A stretch of DNA of 64,000 nt from Symbiodinium natans (GCA_905221605.1 CAJNDS010002191.1:74696-138695), one strand, 5' to 3'; shown: positions 24,501-31,908, counted from the first letter of the stretch. Notes: a model not told the origin generated them from the sequence alone. Program-made: numbers and translations.

Positions 24501-24793
24501 TTTGTTAAAGAACCCATGGTAACTTAACTGTTGATAAGGAACCCAGACATCAGGAAGCTCGAGGCTCCGGCGAACTGGAGAATCCTTGAGCGCTGCAGGC
24601 TTTTGATCTGCGCAACGAGCCTAGGTCGCAGGCACAGTCACAAGCACTTCATAGAGTTGATGGTTTTAAGATGTATGACCCAGCATCTTGTAGTACATTG
24701 AGATGGCAGTCTACTGTGCGAGTGCATTTTGGTCATGTGCACGAGAGGGAAGAAAGGTGCCGGCCCCCAATCAATGATGACCAGCACGCCATC
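11501..24793 (-). CDS. ABC1/UbiB-family atypical kinase, exons dispersed among telomeric arrays
   Basis: Minus-strand exons over 13 kb include several that match the ABC1 (UbiB, ADCK, plant ABC1K) kinase fold in the right order. 24743-24793 has DGVLVIIDWG (the Mg-binding D-F/Y-G position). 24115-24157 has VAHIVSNDYEAIP (family pattern DYeai). 21072-21132 has IPASFVYILRCFSILE, which joins in phase to 20215-20283 GHGLCLDEHYKIVEDCYP. 19562-19659 has ALLQALPLIRSVLYGP, and 15251-15293 has HARALQDVLLEE. Family members act in isoprenoid quinone biosynthesis in mitochondria and plastids. N-lobe motifs (KxGQ, AxASxGQV) and HPGN were not found in the window, so the gene is either incomplete in my reading or starts further upstream. 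Introns carry telomeric arrays. Exons at 11.5-13.7 kb may be a C-terminal extension or another gene. Confidence 0.55.
11550..11618. repeat. telomeric array (TTTAGGG)n with TCTAGGG variants
   Basis: Nine or so units on the plus strand, three of them TCTAGGG in a row. It sits on the acceptor side of the exon 11501-11536. Confidence 0.95.
12036..12167 (-). CDS. exon with canonical GTAAGT donor
   Basis: Reads EPLLAEKALAASAPQFLAAI and ERNDEVTWVVLGLSSP, then stops at a perfect GTAAGT donor (12030-12035). The acceptor AG is at 12168-12169. Acidic and alanine-rich; no family recognised. The downstream half of this exon's intron has no telomeric array. Confidence 0.75.
12523..12660. repeat. hairpin element related to the 45946 MITE-like family
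   Basis: Begins GAATGAGGTACCCTATAA and ends with the reverse complement CCCTCATTCCCCTCATTCCC; inside are three diverged units, each with a CCTTAAAGGG-type palindrome. The right end abuts the donor of the exon 12660-12720. Confidence 0.65.
12660..12720 (-). CDS. exon
   Basis: Reads SENSIEQKRGARIIKAPLV. Acceptor AG at 12721-12722, donor GTAGGG at 12654-12659, formed by the end of the hairpin element. Telomeric array 12736-12799 lies on the acceptor side. Confidence 0.65.
12736..12799. repeat. telomeric array (TTTAGGG)n
   Basis: Nine near-perfect plus-strand units. Confidence 0.97.
12815..12917. mobile_element. MITE-like element, family A copy 1
   Basis: About 100 bp with imperfect terminal inverted repeats: left GGGATGTTGCCCCTTGTACT, right ending AAGGGGGAGCATCCC. 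Same consensus as copies at 47609, 55949 and 57670. No coding capacity. Confidence 0.8.
13095..13148 (-). CDS. exon
   Basis: Reads RNGIFVLEVKTKGTRTREV after a TAG|G acceptor. The donor is not fixed (GTGGTC or GTCATG near 13090). No family recognised. Confidence 0.6.
13189..13314. repeat. telomeric array (CCCTAAA)n, 17-18 units
   Basis: Perfect uninterrupted CCCTAAA on the plus strand, one of the longest in the window. Confidence 0.98.
13347..13425. mobile_element. MITE-like family A, diverged copy 2
   Basis: Left end GGGATGTTACCCCTTGCACT and right end AAGGGGGAACATCC match family A; the centre is shorter than in other copies. Confidence 0.6.
13573..13614 (-). CDS. short exon
   Basis: Reads TRARPQVSRLVDVL (42 nt) between CTTTCAG| and |GTACGC. 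C-rich array on its left and G-rich array 13626-13713 on its right: the exon is bracketed by inverted telomeric arrays. Could correspond to the last helix of an ABC1-type kinase. Confidence 0.55.
13626..13713. repeat. telomeric array (TTTAGGG)n
   Basis: Twelve perfect units on the plus strand. Confidence 0.98.
13720..15052. other. repeat-rich stretch without a convincing exon
   Basis: Contains a T22 run followed at once by a G run of about 27 (14023-14072), degenerate telomeric units and a C-rich array at 14870-14996. No segment with both exon borders was found. Confidence 0.5.
15053..15226. mobile_element. MITE-like element, family C copy 1
   Basis: Terminal inverted repeat: CTACTTGCTAAGGATCCCCC at the left, its near-complement ending TTTAGCAAGTAG at the right. 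AT-rich centre. Other copies are at 50994, 52987 and 59182. Confidence 0.8.
15251..15293 (-). CDS. exon, ABC1 kinase-like C-terminal region
   Basis: Reads LQHARALQDVLLEE between CTGGCAG| and |GTCGGA. Plant ABC1K proteins have a similar reLLLeEi segment near the C-terminus. The assignment is by resemblance only. Confidence 0.6.
15636..15706 (-). CDS. exon
   Basis: Reads RLVEDLRVTLRRPAAGLPP between GCTCAG|G and |GTGAAT. A second frame (QTRGGLARHAAKARSG) is also open, so the frame is uncertain. The donor lies inside a hairpin element (15540-15635). Confidence 0.5.
15720..17086. repeat. degenerate telomeric and duplicated C-rich block
   Basis: Telomeric arrays (16020-16062, 16340-16424, 16765-16840, 16995-17052) alternate with two diverged copies of a segment of about 500 bp: AGAAAGAGCCTAAAT and CACCCAAAAAGAAAGCCTAAA recur at 16150-16320 and 16730-16970. 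A local tandem duplication with no exon recognised. Confidence 0.6.
17087..17162 (-). CDS. exon
   Basis: Reads DVTSALQDGESAGEHSLG then AKPSFAR. Acceptor GTCAG|G at 17163, donor GTGGGG at 17081-17086. C-rich telomeric array on its left, G-rich on its right. Confidence 0.7.
17576..17687 (-). CDS. exon
   Basis: Reads MSILQDCDTIAKPLPEQPDA then NQFYALRPLSELGQTS. Acceptor GCGCAG| at 17688-17689, donor GTACCC at 17570-17575. Confidence 0.6.
17776..17833 (-). CDS. exon, amphipathic helix
   Basis: Reads LRIQQLHDRKDALQTAVKEG; acceptor CTCCAG| at 17834-17835, donor GTTGGG at 17770-17775. Heptad-like spacing of Leu and Ile. Confidence 0.65.
18480..18601. repeat. CCCTCC/CTCTCT pyrimidine microsatellite
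   Basis: CCCTCCC blocks passing into (CT)n for about 60 bp. Confidence 0.95.
18902..19497. mobile_element. TIR-bounded element carrying a 12-bp satellite, inserted in a telomeric array
   Basis: The two ends are a perfect 22-bp inverted repeat starting TTGGGTTCGGCCGGTCCAC. TTTAGGG units lie immediately outside both ends. Inside are blocks of a 12-bp unit (T/C-C/T-TGGTGCTATT and TTTTGTGCTATT) at 18975-19142, 19215-19351 and 19418-19435. A spacer (CAGTCACCA-CAGCAGACCCACAAAAA...) repeats between the blocks, giving a higher-order period of about 205 bp. The 12-bp unit is open in several frames on both strands (GAIPGAIFCAI on plus), but nothing suggests a real protein or a transposase. Confidence 0.8.
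19562..19659 (-). CDS. exon, ABC1 kinase-like
   Basis: Reads LYMPSTLDEALLQALPLIRS then VLYGPGAGAEYP; donor GTGCCT at 19556-19561, acceptor AG at 19660-19661. ABC1K proteins have a leucine-rich helix ending in LYG at this place. Confidence 0.7.
19886..19985. repeat. hairpin element, arms about 23 bp
   Basis: AACATAAACACAAGGATCC at the left pairs with GGATCCTTATGTTTATGTG at the right, with about 55 bp between. MITE-like but a single copy here. Confidence 0.75.
20215..20283 (-). CDS. exon, ABC1 kinase-like (phase 0-0)
   Basis: Reads GHGLCLDEHYKIVEDCYPLG. Acceptor GTCCAG|G at 20284-20285, donor GTGGTC at 20209-20214. 69 nt, both ends phase 0. Joined to the exon 21072-21132 it gives a Leu-Glu-Gly junction matching the ABC1K pattern leG-x-G-x-x-Ld-x-x-y-x-I-x-x-x-c-Y-P. 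Confidence 0.75.
20796..21028. repeat. telomeric array, C-rich, degenerate
   Basis: About thirty CCCTAAA-type units with many single substitutions and CCCCAAA, CCCTACA variants. Confidence 0.9.
21072..21132 (-). CDS. exon, ABC1 kinase-like with GC donor
   Basis: Reads NIGQIPASFVYILRCFSILE. Acceptor GGAG|G at 21133-21134; leaving at GAG|GCTTCC keeps phase with 20215-20283, so a GC-AG intron is the best reading. C-rich array left, G-rich array right. The motif P-x-s-f-x-x-i-l-R-x-f-x-x-L-E is the best family evidence in this gene. Confidence 0.75.
21141..21254. repeat. telomeric array with homogenised GGGCTTA variant
   Basis: TTTAGGG units flank about nine identical GGGCTTA units, so the variant spread by local array expansion. 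Confidence 0.95.
21260..21660. other. unique segment open on both strands, unresolved
   Basis: Open frames of 101 (plus, 21338-21643) and 85 (minus, 21280-21537) codons overlap, without telomeric units. The composition is less extreme than the surroundings. No family recognised on either strand; could be a fragment of an inserted sequence. Confidence 0.3.
21752..21806 (-). CDS. exon
   Basis: Reads RQVLPAIAEIKQNSGTAW between CTCGCAG| and |GTGCGT. Position just before the kinase-like exon 21072-21132 fits an ABC1K helix. Confidence 0.65.
21832..21945. repeat. 8-bp telomere variant array (CCCCTAAA)n
   Basis: About thirteen units of CCCCTAAA/CCCTAAAT on the plus strand. Confidence 0.95.
22922..22966 (-). 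CDS. exon
   Basis: Reads DVFQSLASGSITRGLGEG behind a pyrimidine tract (CTTTTTTCTCTC) and CTGTCAG|. The donor is uncertain (GC possible). Confidence 0.55.
23348..23457 (-). CDS. exon
   Basis: Reads KVKMGFIATGRQNAVAEEAV then KAIRRTERRK; acceptor CAAAAG| at 23458-23459, preceded in gene sense by a long C run (23485-23501 on plus is G-rich). Confidence 0.65.
23577..23677 (-). CDS. exon
   Basis: Reads DLQIALVHAEDTKRIVNHKH then PPTRWLLINMMGPL between GGCTCAG|G and |GTGGCG. A second frame is also open (SGSADSPSSCRRHEED), so the frame is not certain. Confidence 0.55.
24115..24157 (-). CDS. exon, ABC1 kinase-like DYEAI motif
   Basis: Reads QVAHIVSNDYEAIP; acceptor CCCACAG| at 24158-24159, donor GTGATC at 24109-24114. 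After the metal-binding loop, ABC1K proteins have a helix with the pattern h-l-v-x-x-D-y-e-a-i. Confidence 0.65.
24549..24620 (-). CDS. exon
   Basis: Reads LVAQIKSLQRSRILQFAGAS; acceptor GACCTAG|G at 24621-24622, donor GTCTGG at 24543-24548. Confidence 0.6.
24743..24793 (-). CDS. exon, kinase metal-binding loop (DWG)
   Basis: Reads DGVLVIIDWGPAPFFPL after GTGCCAG|G. ABC1-family kinases have dGrxxliDfG or DyG here; Asp is at 24770-24772 and Trp at 24767-24769, so this copy has DWG. Donor GTGCAC at 24737-24742. Preceding in-frame residues (DSHDAWCQ) do not give the usual HPGN. Confidence 0.65.
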
Positions 24794-24929
24794 CTGGCAC
24801 CAAGCATCGTGCGAATCAGCTCCACGCTCATCTCAGATGTTGAAGCAAGGTGGAACTGCAAAGGGTTGTGTGCGAAGAGAGGTAGTCCCCCTGGACCAGT
24901 GACATGGGCCATCCCTCAACTACTGCTTG

Positions 24930-24982
<53 letters not shown>

Positions 24983-24990
24983 CTCTCAAC
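24930..24990. repeat. (CT)n microsatellite
   Basis: About 28 CT units, giving spurious Leu-Ser frames. Confidence 0.97.
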
Positions 24991-25439
24991 CCACCCAGTG
25001 GAGAACCCGACAAACACCATCCAATGTGCACAAGTAGCAGTACTCAGTACACCCCACTCACTGAGCATGAGGCAAGGGATGACGTTGAGTTAAGCGACGC
25101 AGCAGCTGTTAACCCAGGGTGCTTGGGACACTCGAGCCACGTTGCGTGAAACACTGTGAGTCCACTGTGGGCAATCCTCTACCATGGGCTCTGCCGTACT
25201 GTACATGTTGCAAGCGTGCACAGACTGTACAGGATTCATTCAGGAGCTGAAGCAGATCGCCATCAGAGTGGATCAAGCCATGCTTTCATCATACGTACGC
25301 AAGAAAGCAATCTGCCAGAGTCTCCATGCAATAACACTCTTATCATGCGCAGCGTGAGCTTTGCCACATCTTGGCTAGTCAGGCTAATGCGATGCTTGCA
25401 GAGTGAGTACCACTTGCCCTGCAATGTAAGATTTTGCCG

Positions 25440-25530
25440 GATGACTCCATGAGTTCCCCTCGACCTTCTTCTTGCACTCCGCAAACACCTCATGAGCCAA
25501 CCAAGAATATTTGGTCTTTCTCACGAAGCG
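25440..25530 (-). CDS. possible exon
   Basis: Reads KYSWLAHEVFAECKKKVEG; an inner AG|G acceptor and a GTCGAG donor are possible. Might be the next upstream exon of the kinase gene, but no family match. Confidence 0.4.
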
Positions 25531-25539
25531 ACCAAAGAG

Positions 25540-26580
25540 AGTTTACAGGAAGAGACAGCAGAGACCCTAACCACGGTCTGGCAAGCTCACATGTGACATA
25601 CTCACATGCAAGAATCAGCCAACGTTTGCACGAGCAATTTATGTTCTTCCGTTCGACTTATATAGGTAAGGTTGCACAAGATTGTCCGAGTTCTGGGGTT
25701 TAGGGTCAAGATATAGGGGCTTAGTTGCTTTTGCATAGTTGCAGTCGAGTCTTGGAGTCTCCTGGCGTGTGCATGCCACATTCTGGAACTTGCCCATGTG
25801 ATGGGCCTATTGCGCTTTCCTCTTGAATCAAGTTCCGGGACGAGAAGCTTCCTAAACCCCACAAACCTTGTCCAAGCACCTTGTCCTAGCACCTTGTTAG
25901 CGGGGCCCCTGTCATGGGTCCATGCTGTTCCCTCCGTGCAGCTCAGAGAGCCTTCAAACGATGAGCCCCCAAAGGAAGCTCTCACGGCTCGGCGATCTAC
26001 TTGCACGTGGGTCTCTCTCAAAATGATGGAATTAAAAAACTCCTTCAGCGATCTATCCTAACCCCCCCCAACCCCCCCGCCACTGAACTCCTATGGAATT
26101 TGTAGTTAGAATAATAAACGCAGCACGTCATTGAGGCTACGATCCGTTCTGCTCAAGCGCCAGCGACATTTTGAGAAAGATCCTCGCCATCTCACTTGGA
26201 GACTCTGCGGCCGTGCTCGATGCTTGGCTCCTGCCCGTCCAGGGTCGGACCCACCACGGAAATAGACTGGGGTATTGAGGGCTACAACTTATCGACTTTG
26301 CGGTTCGGAACCTTATACCGAAAGGCCTACGCAATATGTTCAAAACAAGCCGAGCTCCAAGGCACTAACCGGTTGGGGCCGAACTCGAAACTCCGAGTGG
26401 TGCAAGTTAAGCTGCAAGTCAGCTCCAACCCTCGATTTGCATGCGTTGCATGGTGGAGGAAGACTCGCACGATCAACTACGCTTCAGGACTTCAGGTTCC
26501 AGGTCATGTGTGCTGGCAATTTTGCCAACGCTGCCGTGACATGTCATGTAATCTGGGCACAGTGAAAGAGATGTTCGAGA
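25540..26580. other. no confident exon
   Basis: Several open frames on both strands; the only suggestive piece is a minus-strand segment near 26140-26200 (ARIFLKMSLALEQNGS). Confidence 0.35.
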
Positions 26581-26737
26581 CCACAGCGGCCACCTTAAAC
26601 CCTAAACCCTTAGGCCCTAAACCCTAAACCCTATACCCTGAACCCTAAACATTTGTAGACCAAGGATCCTGCAACAATAATGAAAACCCACAACCTCGAG
26701 GCTTGGGTGTCGAAGGCTGTGCCCAGCACTCAAGTGC

Positions 26738-26831
26738 GGTTTAGGGTTTAGGGTTTAGGGTTTAGGGTTTAGGGTTTAGGGTTTAGGGTTTAGGGTTTAG
26801 GGTTTAGGGTTTACGGTTTATGGTTTAGGGT
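26738..26831. repeat. telomeric array (TTTAGGG)n
   Basis: About thirteen units, perfect except at the right end. A C-rich array of about eight units lies at 26594-26650. Confidence 0.97.
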
Positions 26832-26946
26832 GGCATGACGAACATGAGACGTTGCTGACACAGCAATGCATTCGGGAAGCATTCATGCTTCGCTCCATGA
26901 TCCCATGCAACCTGTTGGCTTGGAGTTGTTTTGCCCGCAGGTACTG

Positions 26947-28182
26947 TCACACAGGCATATTTCCCGTAGGCAGCTGGGAGATGCCACTGCCGTGGAAGTG
27001 AATTGTTGCAAGGTGTTTGCTTCCGGTTTGCACGAGCTTGTCAACCACGATCTGGGCTGCCTCATGGCAATCCACGACACGTTTCGGGGCTCTTACAGCA
27101 ATGTTCTCACCCATATGCGCTGTCTCGACTCCACTTGTGCTGCGGAACTTGTCTCCGGCATGTTGCAAGATGAAGATGCCAGCTGGGCTGTCTATGGCCA
27201 AGTACAGGCTGTCAAAGCTCTGAAATTTGATTGCTGAAAACCTACAAGTCCACCTCCCTGCAGATAAATACAACCGTCCGTGCTTGCATTCTACACGCAA
27301 GTTGTCTCGAAACCAATCCTGTCTTGCAGTGTGCAGCTGCGATCGGAAATGACTGCTTGGGTAGAGCATTCTGTCCACCTCCCAAACAAGCTGCTCGATG
27401 TACATGCCACGAGCAGTGGGGGTCATGCCTCCAAGCGGATGGTCTCGAAACGCAGCTGAGGCTTTTTGAGCTGCCATAGAGCGACCGTAGTGGCCGTAAG
27501 CCTGTTGGACTGCCTCGTGTGACGTCGGTTCGCTTGCCACCAGCTGGCAGGCAAACTGCTCAAGGATGGCTTGGGTGGCAGCTGCGCATGAGCGTACGTG
27601 TTTCGGAGAGCTGTACTTCACCCGAACACCGCGCGACGCAGCTCTACTTCCTGTGCAACTGACGCCGCTTTTATGGTCATGCAGAAGCAAGTGGATACGA
27701 AATGGAGTGTACATGATTAAAAGTAGCTCGTCCAGAAGCTCAAACTTTATATTGTGGAAGGAAACAGTCCAAACGCTGTGCTTCTCGCTCCAGCACAGCT
27801 GACCAGTCTTGCATTCCACTCTTCGGGCGTCGCACATCCAATCATATTCAGCTTGATGCAGTGAGCGTCGCCTACCATCGCATCTTTGGCCAGGCGTGGG
27901 ATCCGAGATCACGCAACCTGGCTGCAGCTGGGCATAGATCGACCTCACTGCTCTTTCTAGAACGTGCCCGCGCGACTGCGGGCTGAGTGTGGCAAGTTGG
28001 CAGCCAGCGTAGGCATCTCGTGTCTGCCAACCCTTGTCAATCGATATGCGGGAACGCAGCTCTTCAAAAGGAATCGTCACTAGACCGCGGGCTGCAACAA
28101 GACACGTTGCAGGCTGACAGTTTGTGGGAGCTTTGCAACATTGTTGCAATGGTTGCCGGCAACCGAGCCTCAGCATTATCAT
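26947..28182 (-). CDS. twin-domain PD-(D/E)XK-like protein, single exon
   Basis: Open frame of 411 codons from the first ATG at 28182 (it is open for seven more codons to a TTG at 28203). The protein holds two copies of one domain. Counting from the TTG, copy 1 has R78-G-H-V-L-E83, then D121-W-x-x-D-x-x-R-V-E130-C-K132-T-G. Copy 2 has R265-G-M-Y-I-E270, then D296-W-x-x-D-x-x-R-V-E305-C-K307-H-G. Both continue with a W-x-x-x-F-x-x-I-K-F strand. A helix with RGxxxE, then D...ExK and a beta strand, is the layout of PD-(D/E)XK nucleases (Holliday-resolvase and restriction-enzyme fold). From memory, similar proteins of unknown function are abundant in Symbiodiniaceae; I could not check this. Intronless, so perhaps retroposed. 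DNA cleavage is an inference. Confidence 0.8.
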   Translation of the reverse strand: MIMLRLGCRQPLQQCCKAPTNCQPATCLVAARGLVTIPFEELRSRISIDKGWQTRDAYAGCQLATLSPQSRGHVLERAVRSIYAQLQPGCVISDPTPGQRCDGRRRSLHQAEYDWMCDARRVECKTGQLCWSEKHSVWTVSFHNIKFELLDELLLIMYTPFRIHLLLHDHKSGVSCTGSRAASRGVRVKYSSPKHVRSCAAATQAILEQFACQLVASEPTSHEAVQQAYGHYGRSMAAQKASAAFRDHPLGGMTPTARGMYIEQLVWEVDRMLYPSSHFRSQLHTARQDWFRDNLRVECKHGRLYLSAGRWTCRFSAIKFQSFDSLYLAIDSPAGIFILQHAGDKFRSTSGVETAHMGENIAVRAPKRVVDCHEAAQIVVDKLVQTGSKHLATIHFHGSGISQLPTGNMPV

Positions 28183-28598
28183 TGTCTGCGATGCAGATTT
28201 CAAAAGCCAGCCTGGAAGGCCAGCGCTTGGACATTGGCAGGTGCTGCTGCAGCTGCGCTGGCATCTAATCCGCGCACATCCCCCAAAGCACTAATCCGGC
28301 CAGCTTACTTTAGACGGTAACCTTGGGATCCCAATCAGAAAGCAGGCATTTATTATACAAGGGCCGTGGCTTATGCTTGTTGCTTCCAGAGAATCGACAC
28401 CTGAAGCCCTTCTAGCTAAGCCTACATGGGGAAAGACCTCGAACAAACAAGCCCTCCACATCGACGGAAGAGTCGAGCAATACATCTCTAGTCTGGCCCT
28501 TTGAAAAACCTCTGAAAAGGTATTCCTCAAGTATGGTCCCCTTAAAAGGCAGAATTTACTGTGAAACAAAACAACCACGTGCCTATCTCGATATTTAC

Positions 28599-28664
28599 CA
28601 GGGGTGCTCCTTGCGGAGGGGGGTCCCACTTCGACAGCCGGCATCTGCAGCCCGCCCAAGACGG
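28599..28664 (-). CDS. exon with GTAAAT donor
   Basis: Reads VLGGLQMPAVEVGPPSARST; acceptor CACCCAG| at 28665-28666, donor GTAAAT at 28593-28598. It lies upstream of the intronless gene on the same strand. No family recognised. Confidence 0.6.
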
Positions 28665-29086
28665 CTGGGTGTTGGCCTTGGCTTCTTTTGGGCTCGGGAC
28701 TTAAAATCGGATTGAACGTGGTAACGCAGGTGCGTACTTATGGTTAGAGTGGGTATCTTGTTCGTTATAATAAGAAGAAGTACTTATTTGGGCCCCTGTA
28801 GGACAGGGGATTACAAGTTACAAGGCACAGAGCTTAAGCTTCGGCGGCTTAGGGTTCCAAGTCTCGGCGGCTGAGGGTTGCATTTAGGGCCTAAGACCCC
28901 TTCCAACACGTGGGCAGCTTCTACAGAACTTCAGCCTCGGGCCCCTAAAACCCTCAAGGCCCCTAAACCCTAAACCTGAAACCCCAAACCCCAATCCCCA
29001 CCCCCCCGCCCAACTTCCACGACCTCCCCTATTATATAAACCCTAAACCTAAACGCCCCCCCAAGGCCGCCTGAATCCTCCCTTAC

Positions 29087-29147
29087 CTGAGCCTCCCCAC
29101 ACTTTGGCCTTGGCTCCGCGGCTGGGTGCCGTGGATGCAAGAGGCAC
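29087..29147 (-). CDS. exon with canonical GTAAGG donor
   Basis: Reads VPLASTAPSRGAKAKVWGGS between CCGAG|G and |GTAAGG. A C-rich array at 29035-29050 and a G-rich array from 29160 bracket it. Confidence 0.7.
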
Positions 29148-29550
29148 CTCGGAGAGGAATAGGGTTTAGGGTTTAGGGCTTGAGGTTTAGGGTTTTGTGT
29201 TTATGGTTGAGGGTTTAGGGTTGGTGTTTTGGGGTTTGGGTTTAGGGTTTTGGTGTTAGGGTTGAGGGCGTTATGGCTTTGGTGTTAGGGTTGAGGGTTT
29301 AGGGTTTTGGTGTTTAGGGTTTGCTGGTTTAGAGCGTGTGGGGTTTAGGGATTGGGGCCTGGTTTGGGTTTTAGGGATGGGGGCTTAGGCGTTTGGAGTT
29401 TGGAGGTTTAGGGAAGTGGGTTGGGTTTACAGCTTTAGGGTTCGGCTTTGGCACAGTGGGTTTGTCAGAGTTTATTTGCGACTTTTGATAGTCAGAGAAG
29501 GTTGAAGCTTCGTTTATGAAGGGCTGATGCTGTAGGATGTGTGGAGGGAC

Positions 29551-29621
29551 TTCAACGCGGAGCTTCAGCTTGAGTGCTGTACGGCACCGCTCATCTGGGG
29601 CTGAGGGCATCTTGGTCTCCT
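29551..29621 (-). CDS. exon
   Basis: Reads EETKMPSAPDERCRTALKLK then LRVE, between GCTTAG| and |GTCCCT. The frame stays open well to the left (29371), so the exon could be longer. Confidence 0.6.
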
Positions 29622-29885
29622 CTAAGCGACTTCGGGAAAGGCCGCGTTCAGATGTAGGATCTGGGTCAGGGTTCAAGATATTTTTTGGAAGCTGAACGAT
29701 CGAAGCGTCAGCTTAAGGTGGAATACGACTGCAGCTCCGGCACGCCCCCCTCAGAGGTGTCCCAAAGTGGTCCCTTTCCTGGGAATGGTCTCTAGATCTG
29801 TCTTCGAATCTGCTGAAGAAGTAAGTACATAAGGGCCTTCAACGCACGCCCTGTAACCCTCATAACCCTGCAAACCAAGGCCAGG

Positions 29886-30260
29886 CCCGCCAAAAACTGG
29901 TCTAAATCCTAAACCCTAGTGAAGCCCCAACCCCAAATCCAAACCCTATGCCCCAAGCCCTAAACCCTAAGCTCCGACCCCTAAACTCTAAACCCTCTAA
30001 ACCCTTAAACCCCTAAACCCAAAACGCTAAACTCTAAACCCCAAACCCTAAACCCCAAGTCCAAAACCCTAAACCCCAACCCCTAAACTCTAAACCCCAA
30101 ACCCCAAGCCCTAAAGGCCAGACCCTAAACCCTAAACGCTAAACCCTAGACCCTAAACAAACACCCCAAACCCTAAACCCTAATCCCTAAACCCTAAACC
30201 CTAAACCCTAAAGCCTAAACCCTAAACCCTAAACCCCCCTAAACCCTAAACCCTAAACCC
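29886..30260. repeat. telomeric array, C-rich, degenerate to perfect
   Basis: About fifty CCCTAAA-type units. The units nearest the exon 30261-30343 are perfect; those further away are diverged. Confidence 0.93.
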
Positions 30261-30343
30261 CATGAGCCCCCGCTGAAGCCGCCTTCTTCTTGGCGGGCCC
30301 CGGGTTCTCCGGCAGCTGCAGGGACCCGGTGCTTGAGCTCCTC
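30261..30343 (-). CDS. exon bracketed by telomeric arrays, donor GTTTAGGG
   Basis: Acceptor TGCCTAG|G at 30344-30345. The exon runs straight into the telomeric array so that the donor would be GTTTAGGG. Two frames are open, EELKHRVPAAAGEPGARQEE and STGSLQLPENPGPAKKKAA; the second has the higher GC3. Confidence 0.65.
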
Positions 30344-30356
30344 CTAGGCAGGCGGT

Positions 30357-30482
30357 TTGGGTTTAGGGTTTAGGGTTTAGGGTTTAGGGTTCAGGGTTCA
30401 GGTTCAGGGTTCAGGGTTCAGGGTTCAGGGTTCAGGGTTCAGGGTTCAGGGTTCAGGGTTCAGGGTTCAGAGTTCAGGGTTG
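30357..30482. repeat. telomeric array passing into homogenised GGTTCAG variant
   Basis: Four TTTAGGG units, then about thirteen TTCAGGG units with few differences. Confidence 0.95.
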
Positions 30483-31148
30483 GGAGAGGGGGTCCGGGGT
30501 GCATATTTGCGGGGCTCATGGGGTTGTTAGGTTTAGGGTTTTAATTAGGGTTTAGGGTTGAGGGTCTACCGTTTGGGGATTTTAGGGCTGAGTATTTCGG
30601 GTTCTCAGGGTTTTAGGGTCTCGGGTTTGGGGTCTGGGGTCCAGTCTTACGATTTAGGGAACCATTCAAAGGGACCCTAAAGCCCTCAATTGAACCCCGG
30701 GCCTCCCCAAAGCCGCGAAGCCCCCAAGACGCAGCTCGGGGCAGGCCCCCTTAAAAGGCTTTTCATAGCTCCTTCTCAAAATATGTAATGGAAAATCAAG
30801 TTTTTCACAATGTATGGTTTGCAGGACTTTGGCAGGTTTTCTGACATGGCTAGTGCACCAACACTCCCCACTCCAACTCAACCCTCATGCACGAAACCGA
30901 AAGACCCGAAAAAACCCAAACCCCAAAGCCTTAAACCCTAAACCCCCAAACCCCAACCCCAAACCCTAAACCCTAAGCCCTAAACCCTTAACCCTAACCA
31001 AGGGCCCTAAACCCCAAACCGCAAACCCCCAAACAATAAACCCCCCCAAGACTTAAACCCTAAACCCCCAAACCCCAACCCCAAACCCTAAACCCCTAAG
31101 CCCTGAACCCCCTAAGCCCCAAGCCTTACAAGTCCAAAAGCGTCCCAC

Positions 31149-31201
31149 GACTTCGGCTCCTGAGGGGTGCTCCGCCGGGCGTGCTGCTCGGCTTCTTCCG
31201 C
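31149..31201 (-). CDS. exon
   Basis: Reads AEEAEQHARRSTPQEPK between CTCCACAG|G and |GTGGGA. C-rich array left (to 31110), G-rich array right (from 31220). Confidence 0.75.
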
Positions 31202-31588
31202 CTGTGGAGCGCTGGGCTCGAAGGGTTTAGGGTATTGGGGCTAGGGGTGGGTTTAGGGCTTGCTCAGGGCTCAGGGCTCAGGGCTTAGGGCGTAGGGCTT
31301 AGGGTTTAGGGTCAGGGAAGCCGTGTGCACCCCTAACCCCAAAGTCTTTAGCTCCTGAAGCCGCACTCCCTAAAACTAATAACCCAAAGCGGTAAACCTC
31401 AAACCCTAAAGCAGACCCCTACAGCCCGAAGCCGTGAACCCACTTCTCCTAAACCTTGGTGCCTCTCGGCTTTTGTTTCCTGTCTTGATTTTGGCTTACA
31501 GGCTTGAGGGCTCAAGCAGGATCTCTCACACACACACACACAAAGACCCGAAACCAATTTAGGGTTTGGGGTTTGGGGCCTATAAAAC

Positions 31589-31681
31589 GGGAATTCAGCG
31601 AGCCTCCGGTGCATTCGCACCGAGATGATCTGCTCCGGCGGGCACCCGTGCCTGGCGGCAAACACGACAACGCAACCGAGC
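31589..31681 (-). CDS. exon entered from a telomeric unit
   Basis: Reads LGCVVVFAARHGCPPEQIIS then VRMHRRLAEFPF. The acceptor is CCCTAAAGACAG|G, the tail of a telomeric array; donor near 31583-31588. A well-formed mixed hydrophobic/charged sequence; family not recognised. Confidence 0.75.
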
Positions 31682-31749
31682 CTGTCTTTAGGGTTTCAGG
31701 GTTTAGGGCTAGGGTTTCGGATTTAGGGTTTAGGCTTAGTCTGTGCTTT

Positions 31750-31840
31750 TCGGCCAAAAGCCCCAAACTTGAAGCGCCAAGGTGTCCATCGACTTGGGCT
31801 AGCTTGTTGTCGGGGCACCGGCAAACCAGTGTGAGGAACA
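31750..31840 (-). CDS. possible exon
   Basis: Two frames are open and protein-like: NKLAQVDGHLGASSLGLLAE and RQQASPSRWTPWRFKFG. Borders unresolved. Confidence 0.4.
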
Positions 31841-31873
31841 TAAGCTGTACTCACTAAACCCTAAACCCTAAAC

Positions 31874-31908
31874 CAGCCAAAACTTGCACTAGAGCTCGCG
31901 CTCAGATC
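31874..31908 (-). CDS. short exon ending in a telomeric unit
   Basis: Reads DLSASSSASFG after a pyrimidine-rich stretch and ATGGCAG|G; the donor would be GTTTAGGG. Confidence 0.5.

Noticed and set aside
24671-25093. 140-codon plus-strand gene
   Set aside because: Contains the CT microsatellite and lies over the kinase exon 24743-24793.
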